From: Terriglobia bacterium
GTDB taxonomy: Bacteria; Acidobacteriota; Terriglobia; Bryobacterales; Bryobacteraceae
Assembly (NCBI GenBank): GCA_021324185.1
Contig: JAJPJN010000010.1
Location: 1-59,113, forward strand
Direction of reading: 5' to 3'
DNA: 59,113 nucleotides
Shown here: positions 8,511 to 16,976 of the stretch, piece after piece
How the letters are laid out: each line of letters starts with the position of its first letter
Position numbering within the stretch: position 1 is the stretch's first letter
Notes under the pieces: generated by a model
Seen by the model: the letters and a program-made list of their open reading frames with translations, nothing else
Told to the model about the DNA's origin: nothing
Database searches by the model: none
Made by a program: the position numbers and the translations under genes

Positions 8511-9392
8511 CTAATTTTCCGACGGGCGCTCGACGTGCTGAATCACGAATACTTCCATGGGCGATTTCTGGGGCTCCAGTTTCAGGCCAAGCTGCTCCTG
8601 TACCGCGGTGAAAATAGAAGGCCCGGATGATTCGGGCGGAGGTGGGGATGCGCCGTCCATGCCCGGGCCTTTTCCGCCGGGCGCGGTCGCGCTTTGTGCT
8701 TCATCCGGTGTCCACTTCAGGGAGAAATCGTATTTGCCGGTGAGTCCGGTTTTATCTATGACGGGCCGGCCCACAAAACGGGAAAGTACATCGGCGAACA
8801 GCTTCATGTCCGCATCGGTTTGCGTCAGTTCGCCGCGCCCGTTCATCCAGACGCCTTGCCGCTTGCCGGCCGGCGCCTCGCCCGGGCGGGGTGTGGTGTC
8901 GGGCGATGTTTCTGGCGGCTGGTACGTAGATTCGTGAAACTTGGGGCCGTTCTTCGCAACAACCAGGGCATAGATGGGAAGATCCTTTATCTCGCGCGCG
9001 ACAGTGAGTTTGAATCGATCTGCCAGCAGACCCTGCAGCATCTGCATAAGCGCCTTCTGGCGTTCATCGGGAGATAGTTTATCGAGCGCGGCGGCAGTCG
9101 CTTCGTCCGGCTTCGCGTCAATATCCCAGCGATCGGTATTGAACCACGACGGCGCGCCCGTGATCTGAGAATCTTTCACGCCGTAGGCTTGCTCCATCAG
9201 AAACTTCGCGGTAACACCACTCACCACGAATCTGCCGCCCGGCTGGATCCTCATCATGATCATGTTCGGGGGAGATTTCATGGGTTTGACGGAGGCCACT
9301 TCGAACTCGAAGAGCTTTTGTGGCTGACTGGCGCGGGCTTGCAAAACCAGCAAGAGGAGCGCGGTTACCGTACCTGCGTTGCGTTTGTTCAT
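8511..9392 (-). CDS. TIGR03435 family exported protein
   Basis: This 293-residue protein has a signal peptide (about 1-22, ending LQARA) followed by a single TIGR03435 domain starting FEVASVKP at residue 30. It is strikingly similar to the C-terminal half of the neighbouring M56 fusion: both share KDSQI(S/T)GAPSW, IDAKPDEAT, LLADRFKL, DLPIYALVVAKNGPKF, a Pro-rich stretch before SSGPSIFTA, and LGLKLE near the end. This points to local duplication. It lies upstream of the BlaI promoter on the same strand and ends 14 bases before the -35 box. Function unknown; a soluble partner or competitor of the fused sensor domain is possible. Confidence 0.88.
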   Translation of the reverse strand: MNKRNAGTVTALLLLVLQARASQPQKLFEFEVASVKPMKSPPNMIMMRIQPGGRFVVSGVTAKFLMEQAYGVKDSQITGAPSWFNTDRWDIDAKPDEATAAALDKLSPDERQKALMQMLQGLLADRFKLTVAREIKDLPIYALVVAKNGPKFHESTYQPPETSPDTTPRPGEAPAGKRQGVWMNGRGELTQTDADMKLFADVLSRFVGRPVIDKTGLTGKYDFSLKWTPDEAQSATAPGGKGPGMDGASPPPPESSGPSIFTAVQEQLGLKLEPQKSPMEVFVIQHVERPSEN

Positions 9393-9470
9393 TGAACCCC
9401 GTTTAGCTTCCCCTTTTGACGTATGGAAAAGAAAAAAGTTTTGACGCTATATTCGATGGCGGAGACAGCA

Positions 9471-11015
9471 ATGAGCCATCTTTATTCCCGGCGCAAGATT
9501 TTAGTCACGGTGACCGCCTGCGGCTTCGGCGCGGCGCTTGTGTTCGGTATCGCACCGTTCATCCACGGGCAATCTTCGCAGCAGCCGGCGGTAGCATCGG
9601 GCGCGGCGGAAACGATTGAGATTGACTCTTCCGCACAGACGACGCCATTCCCTCACTTCTGGGAACAGATGTTTGGCTCGGGCCGTGCGAATCTCAGCCT
9701 GCGCGAAGACTGGCGAAATGATTTACGCACCGTCAAAAAGATCACCGGCTTTCAATACGTCCGGTTTCACGCGATTCTTGACGATGAGAACGGCGTCTAT
9801 CAGGAGCAGCACGGCCAGCCTGTCTACAACTTCTCCTATGTCGATCAGATCTATGATGGCTTGATCGCAAATGGAGTCAGGCCATTTGTGGAGATCAGCT
9901 TCATGCCGCGCCAGCTTGCCGCGAATCCCGCGCCGCACCCGTTCTGGTATAAGCCGCTGCCATCGCCTCCAAACGATCCGGCGAAATGGTCAGCGTTCAT
10001 GCAAAGCTTCGCCGATCACCTGGTGAAGCGATACGGCAGGCAGGAGGTGGAGCAATGGTACTTCGAGGTCTGGAACGAGCCGAATATCGATTTTTGGGAC
10101 GGCATTCCGAAGCAGCAAACTTACTTCGCGCTCTACGACCTGACGGCGAACGCAATCAAGAAAGCAGATCCGGCGCTGCGGGTGGGAGGCCCGGCGACGG
10201 CGCAGGCAGCCTGGATTCCCGAGTTTATCGAGCATTGCACACAAAGCCATGTTCCCTTCGATTTCGTATCCACGCACGTTTACGGCAACGATACGGCACA
10301 AGACGTATTTGGGCACGCCGAAAACATCCAGCGCAGGGACATGGTTGCGCGCGCGGCAAAGAAAGTCTTTGATCAGGTCAAGGGCTCGGCCGCTCCCAGC
10401 ACGCCGATTATCTGGTCCGAATACAATGCCACTTACATGAACCAGGTGGAAGTGACCGACAGCGCCTTCATGGGCCCGTGGCTCGCGAATAATATCCGCG
10501 AGTGCGATGGCTTGACCGCGATGATGTCTTACTGGACATTTTCCGATGTTTTCGAAGAACAGGGAATCGTCAAGACGCCCTTTTATGGCGGCTACGGGCT
10601 GATTGCCGAGCGCGGCATTCCCAAGGCGGCATTCAATGCCTTCGATCTGCTGCACCGCTTGGGCGATCGGCGCCTTGCTGCGAAGTCCGAGAACGCGCTG
10701 GTCACGAAGCGGAAAGATGGCACGATTGCAGTTGCGCTTTGGAACTATGCCGAGCCGGGGGAAAAAGTTCAGCCCAAGACCTTTTATCTCAAAGTGAACG
10801 GAGTAACCATTCACCGGTACCGCATGCAAAGAGTGGATCCGGACAGCGGTTCGGGGCTCGGGGCATGGGAGGAGATGGGCAAACCGGTTAGCCCGACGCT
10901 CTCCCAGATCCAGCAGTTACAGCAGGCTTCTCAGATGGAAAAAGCGGTGGAAGAACCTTCGGGGAAGCCGGTCGTTCTTGGCGGCCAGAGCCTTGCCGTT
11001 CTGGAGCTGCGCTAA
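9471..11015 (+). CDS. Glycoside hydrolase family 39 (beta-xylosidase-like), exported
   Basis: From the chosen start the protein has 514 residues. FEVWNEPN gives the acid/base Glu at about 203 and IIWSEYNA the nucleophile Glu at about 317, both GH39 signatures of retaining beta-xylosidases and related enzymes. The N-terminus reads SRRKILV followed by a hydrophobic run to about residue 32, consistent with a twin-arginine or ordinary export signal. I prefer the ATG at 9471 because GGAG lies 6 bases upstream and it gives a proper signal peptide; an upstream in-frame ATG at 9423 adds 16 residues and has no ribosome site. Probably a periplasmic plant-polysaccharide glycosidase. Confidence 0.88.
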   Translation: MSHLYSRRKILVTVTACGFGAALVFGIAPFIHGQSSQQPAVASGAAETIEIDSSAQTTPFPHFWEQMFGSGRANLSLREDWRNDLRTVKKITGFQYVRFHAILDDENGVYQEQHGQPVYNFSYVDQIYDGLIANGVRPFVEISFMPRQLAANPAPHPFWYKPLPSPPNDPAKWSAFMQSFADHLVKRYGRQEVEQWYFEVWNEPNIDFWDGIPKQQTYFALYDLTANAIKKADPALRVGGPATAQAAWIPEFIEHCTQSHVPFDFVSTHVYGNDTAQDVFGHAENIQRRDMVARAAKKVFDQVKGSAAPSTPIIWSEYNATYMNQVEVTDSAFMGPWLANNIRECDGLTAMMSYWTFSDVFEEQGIVKTPFYGGYGLIAERGIPKAAFNAFDLLHRLGDRRLAAKSENALVTKRKDGTIAVALWNYAEPGEKVQPKTFYLKVNGVTIHRYRMQRVDPDSGSGLGAWEEMGKPVSPTLSQIQQLQQASQMEKAVEEPSGKPVVLGGQSLAVLELR

Positions 11016-11069
11016 TGTCCGAAACGGCAAGGCCTGACTGCTGCGGAGGAGCTACTTTAGCTGGACGGT

Positions 11070-11918
11070 TTATCGCGATGCCGACAACTGGCCCGCCGGT
11101 TGATACGGAGTCCAGTTGCTGGTGGTGTTCCACCACTGGTTGATTTTCGCTACGACATCGTTGTGATTTTGCTGCACGGTCTTATCGTAGGAATCGATTT
11201 GCGCCTGCAGCGATTTGGCATCTGCCGAATGCGGCCGGTTTTCGTTGCCGTAAGTGGCAAGCGCCTTGCTGGCGGCCGTGAGGGCGGCATGAACTTCTGT
11301 CCAGTTGCCTTTTTCAGCGGCGGTGCGCGCCAGAATCAGGTTCTCGCGAGCGCGCGCCAGCGGCATATTGGCTTCCACGGACTCTATACTCACGCCTTGC
11401 TGGACGTCAGAGAGGGCCAAATCTGCCTGCTTTAGATCGTGCCGCTCAAGCGCTGCTTTGGCAGCCTGCAGATTTGTCTGCGCCACTTTTGTGCTGACTG
11501 CGACATCGGTATAGTCGCCCGCCACCTGGTGGACGACCGCGGGCTTCTGGTTCGCGGCTGCCGCCTGCCGGTTGGCGTTGTTCGCACGCGCGTTCTGCTC
11601 GGCAATTACGGGCTGCAACATGGAAATGCTGACGAATTCCTGATAAACGGGAATCATGGTAGCGCCGTTTGACCGCGCCTGAATATCACGTAGATCTGCC
11701 TGCGCTTGCTCTACATGGCGCAGAGCTGAATTTGTGTTTCCGTTCTTTATGTCGACTCGCGCCAGATTGGTCTGGTCGAGCATCTTACCGGCTAATACCG
11801 AAAGATCTTCTTTGCTGCCGGCTGATTGGACGCTTTGCTTTGTGGGATTTGCATTCAGATGCGATGCACAGGGAACACACAACAGCGCTGCTCCCAAAAA
11901 AATGCTAAGCCGCCTCAT
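11070..11918 (-). CDS. YfdX-like exported helical protein
   Basis: This 282-residue protein has a signal peptide (1-24). Two helical units resemble YfdX proteins: LARVDIKNGNTNSALRHVEQ with MIPVYQEFVSISMLQPV, and DYTDVAVSTKVAQTNLQAA with LERHDLKQADLALSDVQQGV. YfdX of enterobacteria is a periplasmic protein linked to acid/envelope stress with no known catalysis. A good ribosome site (GGAGA, 7 bases) precedes the ATG, and a short inverted repeat GAGAAT/ATTCTC sits upstream near 11958-11971. The family call rests on visual resemblance only. It converges with the GH39 gene. Confidence 0.65.
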   Translation of the reverse strand: MRRLSIFLGAALLCVPCASHLNANPTKQSVQSAGSKEDLSVLAGKMLDQTNLARVDIKNGNTNSALRHVEQAQADLRDIQARSNGATMIPVYQEFVSISMLQPVIAEQNARANNANRQAAAANQKPAVVHQVAGDYTDVAVSTKVAQTNLQAAKAALERHDLKQADLALSDVQQGVSIESVEANMPLARARENLILARTAAEKGNWTEVHAALTAASKALATYGNENRPHSADAKSLQAQIDSYDKTVQQNHNDVVAKINQWWNTTSNWTPYQPAGQLSASR

Positions 11919-12080
11919 GTTTCGTTTCTCCTATTTGCCTTGCGATAAATCACATAGGAGAGAATTTATTCTCCCAACTAATTAGACTGTTCAAATAATC
12001 GGGTGTTACGAGCGCGGGGCATAAGTAAAAAATCGATCTGGAACAAAAATCACAGCAGTTGCGTTGCTGCCGCGAGTTGC

Positions 12081-12818
12081 TCAGTTATTAAGGGTGAAGT
12101 TGACGATGATATCGGTGACTACCTCGACCGGTACGCCATTGAGTATCGTTGGCCGGTATTTCCACTGCTCGATTGCCTCGCGCGCGGCTTCGACCAGCAA
12201 GGGATGGCCACGTACTAAGCGCAAGTTTTCGATATTACCTTCCTTGCTGATCAATGCGGTGAACTCGACGGTACCCTGAACGCGCGCAGACTTTGCGAGG
12301 GGCGGATAGATGGGCATCACTCGATGGACCAGATTAGCTTCTTCGAGCGTGCGCGACACGCGTACGGGTCCCTCGGGGCTCTTCTTCTTTGGCGCCGGCA
12401 GGACAGGTGGAGGCGGAGGGCCCGGGACGCTGCCAATCACACCGGTGAGCCCCAGGCCCAGTGCATTATTGGAATCGGACGCGGCGGCCGCTATTCCGAT
12501 ATCGGGAGCGGACGAAAGCTGATCCATCATGACGATCTTTTTCGGAATCGACACCGGAGCATAGAGTTGGTGAAGTTGAAGACTGCGGGTCACCACCTTA
12601 GGCAAGGCTTTCGATTGCGGCGGCTCTTGCACAGGCGCGCGAGGAGGAAGCGGGGCGACCAGCAGATCTTTGAATACTGCCGTTGGCAACGCCTCGGTGT
12701 AGATCAAGGGAATAAGAACGAGTATGCAGATTGCACTCGCCTGAAGTAACACTGAGAATGCCAGAGTAAATGGCGTCTTAGTCGATTCCGAATCGGGTAC
12801 GAAGGTTTGCTCGAACAT
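12081..12818 (-). CDS. TonB family energy transducer
   Basis: This 245-residue protein has one N-terminal membrane helix (about 15-42), a Pro-rich periplasmic segment, and a C-terminal TonB domain from about 163 that includes PIYPPLAKSARVQGTVEF and AIEQWKYRPTILNGVPVEV. TonB transmits proton-motive force to outer-membrane transporters. ExbB/ExbD are not in the window. The barrel protein at 3296-6286 is a conceivable partner, but acidobacteria usually carry several TonB proteins. Confidence 0.9.
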   Translation of the reverse strand: MFEQTFVPDSESTKTPFTLAFSVLLQASAICILVLIPLIYTEALPTAVFKDLLVAPLPPRAPVQEPPQSKALPKVVTRSLQLHQLYAPVSIPKKIVMMDQLSSAPDIGIAAAASDSNNALGLGLTGVIGSVPGPPPPPVLPAPKKKSPEGPVRVSRTLEEANLVHRVMPIYPPLAKSARVQGTVEFTALISKEGNIENLRLVRGHPLLVEAAREAIEQWKYRPTILNGVPVEVVTDIIVNFTLNN

Positions 12819-12902
12819 GGCGTCTCAGTTACTGGATGAGACACCGAAGGAGCTCGTCGGGTTCCCCGGCCAGGAGCGGTACTTACGAACCGCGCAAAAG
12901 AA

Positions 12903-15900
12903 CTATCTGGGCTTAACGACGCGGGTGTTGAAGGCGAGCACGCGGCGAGGCTGGGTATCAATTACCGGCTTGGCGCGTAGCGGGCGCTCCTGCAGAATCA
13001 ATTCGCTGGCCTGTACCAGCGGCTCTGCATGAAACCAGCGTTGGAAGGCGGAATTGCAAAACAGATTGCAGAGGGAAGCCAGAATCATGCCCTGGTGATG
13101 GGACATCCAACAGCGCACGAGCGTGTACTTGCGCGGCATCAGGACGCGAGAGCGGAACGAAGTGTAGTCGGCAGATTCATAGAAGCCATAATCGGCGAGC
13201 CACTTCATGCGCTGCTGGCGCCGAAGATTCTTGACTGCCATGGCGGGGTCGATGACCAGCGCGAGGGCGGTGGAATATGGCGAAACGACAAGAGAGCCGG
13301 CGCGGGCCACGTTTAAGGCGAGTCCGGGCACGCCGAAGGCCGCATATTGATAATTGCCGAATTCATCGGTTTTGCTATACGCCGATTCGGAAATGCCCCA
13401 GGGAATGCGGCGTGCCCAGGCATAGAACTGCTGTACACGAACCGCAGCCCGCACCGAGCGGTCGAGCAAAGTGTTGGGATGAGAGCGCATCCAAATCACG
13501 GGCATCAGGTATTCGAACATGGTGCCGGTCCAGGAGATGAGAACGGTTTCGCCTTCGCAGACGGTATGCTGGCGGCCGAGCCGGAACCAGCTATCCTGCG
13601 GAGCGTGTCCTTTGGCAACCGCGATAAAGGCGGCAATTCGAGCTTCGGAGGCGAGCAGATCGTAGCAGGAGGCCGAGAGCTTTTTGGCCGCCACATCGTA
13701 ACCGACGGAAAGAAGCCGGCGGCGCGGATGAACCAACATCTTAAAATCCATCTCGCGAACGAGGCGGGCGCAGTCGTTGGCGATTTTTAGAAGGCGCGGC
13801 GAAAGATCGCCACCATTGTCGTCGGGCTGTGTTGCTTTACTGCGCAGCGCAAGGCAATGATTTTTCAGGCTCCAAAGCGAAGCGGCCAGGTTACCGCTAT
13901 CGACGCTGGAAATAAAGTACGGCTCCAACGGGGCAAGCGTGATGTTGTCGTACCAGTTGAGGAAATGCCCGAAGTGACGTGGCAAACGTTGCATCGACGC
14001 AAGCGTGCGCTCGGTCAAGGTAACAAATTGAACCAGGTCGATATAGCCCATTTCGAGAGCTGCCTGGCGGGCGTTAAGAAGAAAGCCCAGATTAGTAGGA
14101 GACGAGCGTTCAGCAATGCGATGAGGCTCTTCCTGGACGTTGTCCGGAATCAGCCAGTTGTTCTTTTCGGTGCTGAATTCAGCGAAGTAGCGCCAGGTGC
14201 GTTGGGAGATGTCGCGCAGAAATGCGCGTTGGGAAGCAGACAGCTCAAAATCTTCCGTATGCGGCGAGCGGTTTAGCCACAAAGACAGCAGCTTCGAGCA
14301 GGTCCAGGCGATTACAAACGGAATAGCGCAGGGCGCGGCGCCAGGACGGAAGAAGGAGGCGATTCCGATGGGAATTGCCACGACCGGAACCCAATCGAGA
14401 TAGATATCGACGGGAGTACGTTTGCGAAGGCCCAACTCCGCTTCGGTGGCAGTTTCCCATTCGAGCAGCCGCGTGTGCGTGATGGTGCTGCGAATAATGG
14501 TTCGGATGATGGCATCGAGGGCGACCAGCGTCTGGTGGGCAAGGAAAGCGATATTGAGCGCGATGCTCACGTGAGATCGCGCAAAATCACCGAACGATTC
14601 CTGAGCTGCCAGCTTGCTGCGATTCCAGGCAGCGCGCGTGAGAGCAAAAACGAGCCGCAGATAAATAGGCAGGAAGAGAAGGCACAGAGTAACGAGCGTC
14701 CAGAAGCGCGGGCCGCCGGGAAGAAAAAACCATCCGCAAACCAGCAGGGTGAAAGTTGCCGGCTCGATGAGGCTGCGGCGCAGATTGTCGACGATTTTCC
14801 AGCGCGAGATGAGCGAGATGGGATTGCGAACCAAGTGCCTGGATTCATCCGGCACGCGATTGAAGATCCAACGGACAATCTGCCAGTCGCCGCGCAGCCA
14901 GCGGTGCTTGCGGCGATTGTAAGCGCTGTAGTGCGAGGGGTAATCGTCAATGACTTCGATATCGGAAGCGAGTCCGGCGCGGGCATATGCGCCCTCAATC
15001 AGATCGTGACTGAGGAGGGCGTTGCGTGGGAAGCGGTGTTCGAGCACCTGCCGGAACGCATCCACATCGTAGATTCCTTTGCCGGTGAAGATGCCTTCCC
15101 CATATAGATCCTGATAGACGTCGGAAACAGCGCGAGAGTAAATGTCAAAGCCGGTCTGGCCGGAGTAGATGGCAGCCAAACGAGAACGCGTGGACGAATG
15201 CACGCTGATGCCGACTCGCGGCTGAAGAATTCCGTAGCCTTCGACGACGATGTTGATCTCGGGATCGATCAGCGGCCGGTTCAGCGGGTGAGCCATGGCC
15301 CCAATCAGGCGATGCGCTGAACCTCGCGGCAATTCCGTATCGGAATCAAGCGTCAGAACGTACTTGATAAACGGAAGACGCGACATGTCGCCGGCCTTTA
15401 CCGGAAACGGATCGTAGACGTTGCGCAGGAGCTGATTCAGATCCAGCAGCTTGCCGCGTTTGCGCTCCCAACCCATCCAGGCGCCCTCGCGCGGGTTGAA
15501 GACGCGGTGACGATGAAAAAGATAGAAACCGCCAAATGGTTCTTTTGCATACTTGGCGTCGAGCTCGCGAATCAGATTGACTGCCAGCTCGATGCGCTGG
15601 TCTTGTTCTTCCGCCGGTTCGGAGGTGTCGGGCAGGTCGGTGAGCAGCGCGAAAAAGATGTTGGGATCGCGATTTACCAGGTAACGCACTTCCAGATCGA
15701 GAACGAGCTGGCGAATCTGCTTTTCGTTAATCAGAAGAGTTGGAATGGCCACCATGGTTGCGCAGGCGGCATCGACGCCCTTGGAAAAATCCAGTTTGGG
15801 AAGAATGCGCGGCCGGAGGACGGTTGTTACCAGATAATTGACGGCTTCAACTGCGGCCTGGGTGGCAGGCAGCAGTAGCAATAAGGCGCCGAAAACGAGC

Positions 15901-16973
15901 CCCCAACCGCCATTGGCCGTGCGCACCACGCTCATCATGAGCGAGACGACGGTGATGAGGCTTAAAAATTCGATCCCGATGATGTAGATCTCGTCGGGAA
16001 ATTTTCGAAAAAGCCGCTGTACCGACTGGCTGAGCGGAGGGCGGTAGCCGATCTCGCGCAGCAAATCCGCCGAGCCGATGTCATCCATCAGGTAATAGCC
16101 GGCGTGTTTGAGGCGCGCGCGCAAGGCTTCGGGACTCGAGATAGGAGGCGATGCATTGGCGGCGCGCTTGACGGCGCGGCGGGCGAGCTCGATCTCGCTG
16201 ACATCGGAATGGCCGGCGATTTCTTCGATGAGCTGGCGATAGAGCTGGCGGCTTTCGAAATCCATGCGCGGATAAACGCCCGATGGGTCGAGCAGCAATG
16301 TGCGATGCACGATGGAAAGTTGCTCAATCGTCTCTTTCCAATCGACTTCGCCGAGCAGGCGGAACGAAGTCACCAGCAGAGGGATTTCGAAGCGCGGCGC
16401 ATCCAGGCCCTGGGCTACGAACGCGTCAAGAGCTTTTTCAGCGCGTATGGTCAAAGACTCAAAGATGGCCAATTTGAGAGCCGGCAGCATGCCCCAAAGC
16501 TCAGCCAGGCGCAAGGGCTCAATCTCCTGGACAGCTTCGAGAAACGATACGAAACGCGCCTCGCTCAGATGGTTGCCTGAGGCTTCGAGCAACCCACGCG
16601 CGAGCACGAGACAACGCGGAACGCACTCTTCAGACGTAGTGCGAACGCAGGGCAATCTGGCGAGCGATTTTGTGGCGTCGTTGAGGTCCCGGATTTCGGT
16701 GCGGATGAGGCGCAGATTGTCATAGAGCGTGCGAATATCTTCGGTTGGCTCACCCGATTCGAGGTGGTACAGGCGGCGCTCGAGTCGGTTGAAGCGGCGG
16801 GCTGCTTCGCGAAAACGCTCGCGAGGTTCGGGCGACTTTTTATCCGGCAGCCAGGCACAGGAGCGGGCGGTGCGGGCAGCAATCTCGCGCAGGTTGGATT
16901 CCTCGGAGGCGTTGAGCAGGATTGAAGCCTCGGGGTCTTTGAGATGTGGAGAAGGATCGGCCACTTGTTTCAA
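12903..16973 (-). CDS. Cyclic beta-1,2-glucan synthase-like protein (GT84 plus glycoamylase-like domain, no GH94)
   Basis: This 1356-residue membrane protein has a helical N-terminus (1-320), membrane segments (about 330-400), a GT84-type glycosyltransferase with DSDTELP near 541, IFTGKGIYDVDAF, and RRKHRWLRGDWQ near 690 (QxxRW-like), then membrane segments (about 770-870). A glycoamylase-like domain (about 950-1340) contains EGETVLISWTGTMFEY, IPWGISESAY near 1193 and MSHHQGM near 1291. In ChvB/NdvB this order builds and cyclises beta-1,2-glucan and continues into a GH94 phosphorylase; here the protein stops right after the glycoamylase-like domain. The start is TTG, three bases after the ABC gene's stop; GTG at 16964 is an alternative. 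Confidence 0.85.
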   Translation of the reverse strand: MKQVADPSPHLKDPEASILLNASEESNLREIAARTARSCAWLPDKKSPEPRERFREAARRFNRLERRLYHLESGEPTEDIRTLYDNLRLIRTEIRDLNDATKSLARLPCVRTTSEECVPRCLVLARGLLEASGNHLSEARFVSFLEAVQEIEPLRLAELWGMLPALKLAIFESLTIRAEKALDAFVAQGLDAPRFEIPLLVTSFRLLGEVDWKETIEQLSIVHRTLLLDPSGVYPRMDFESRQLYRQLIEEIAGHSDVSEIELARRAVKRAANASPPISSPEALRARLKHAGYYLMDDIGSADLLREIGYRPPLSQSVQRLFRKFPDEIYIIGIEFLSLITVVSLMMSVVRTANGGWGLVFGALLLLLPATQAAVEAVNYLVTTVLRPRILPKLDFSKGVDAACATMVAIPTLLINEKQIRQLVLDLEVRYLVNRDPNIFFALLTDLPDTSEPAEEQDQRIELAVNLIRELDAKYAKEPFGGFYLFHRHRVFNPREGAWMGWERKRGKLLDLNQLLRNVYDPFPVKAGDMSRLPFIKYVLTLDSDTELPRGSAHRLIGAMAHPLNRPLIDPEINIVVEGYGILQPRVGISVHSSTRSRLAAIYSGQTGFDIYSRAVSDVYQDLYGEGIFTGKGIYDVDAFRQVLEHRFPRNALLSHDLIEGAYARAGLASDIEVIDDYPSHYSAYNRRKHRWLRGDWQIVRWIFNRVPDESRHLVRNPISLISRWKIVDNLRRSLIEPATFTLLVCGWFFLPGGPRFWTLVTLCLLFLPIYLRLVFALTRAAWNRSKLAAQESFGDFARSHVSIALNIAFLAHQTLVALDAIIRTIIRSTITHTRLLEWETATEAELGLRKRTPVDIYLDWVPVVAIPIGIASFFRPGAAPCAIPFVIAWTCSKLLSLWLNRSPHTEDFELSASQRAFLRDISQRTWRYFAEFSTEKNNWLIPDNVQEEPHRIAERSSPTNLGFLLNARQAALEMGYIDLVQFVTLTERTLASMQRLPRHFGHFLNWYDNITLAPLEPYFISSVDSGNLAASLWSLKNHCLALRSKATQPDDNGGDLSPRLLKIANDCARLVREMDFKMLVHPRRRLLSVGYDVAAKKLSASCYDLLASEARIAAFIAVAKGHAPQDSWFRLGRQHTVCEGETVLISWTGTMFEYLMPVIWMRSHPNTLLDRSVRAAVRVQQFYAWARRIPWGISESAYSKTDEFGNYQYAAFGVPGLALNVARAGSLVVSPYSTALALVIDPAMAVKNLRRQQRMKWLADYGFYESADYTSFRSRVLMPRKYTLVRCWMSHHQGMILASLCNLFCNSAFQRWFHAEPLVQASELILQERPLRAKPVIDTQPRRVLAFNTRVVKPR

Positions 16974-16976
16974 AAT

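Noticed and set aside
9990-10829. Minus-strand ORF (279 codons) inside the GH39 gene
   Set aside because: It is antisense to a gene with both GH39 catalytic motifs and its product resembles nothing.
12822-12842. GTCTCA/TGAGAC 6-bp inverted repeat upstream of tonB
   Set aside because: Short stem with no T-tract in either direction; too weak to call a terminator or operator.
14475-15107. Plus-strand ORF (210 codons) inside the GT84-like gene
   Set aside because: Antisense to the conserved glycosyltransferase region; low-complexity charged translation.
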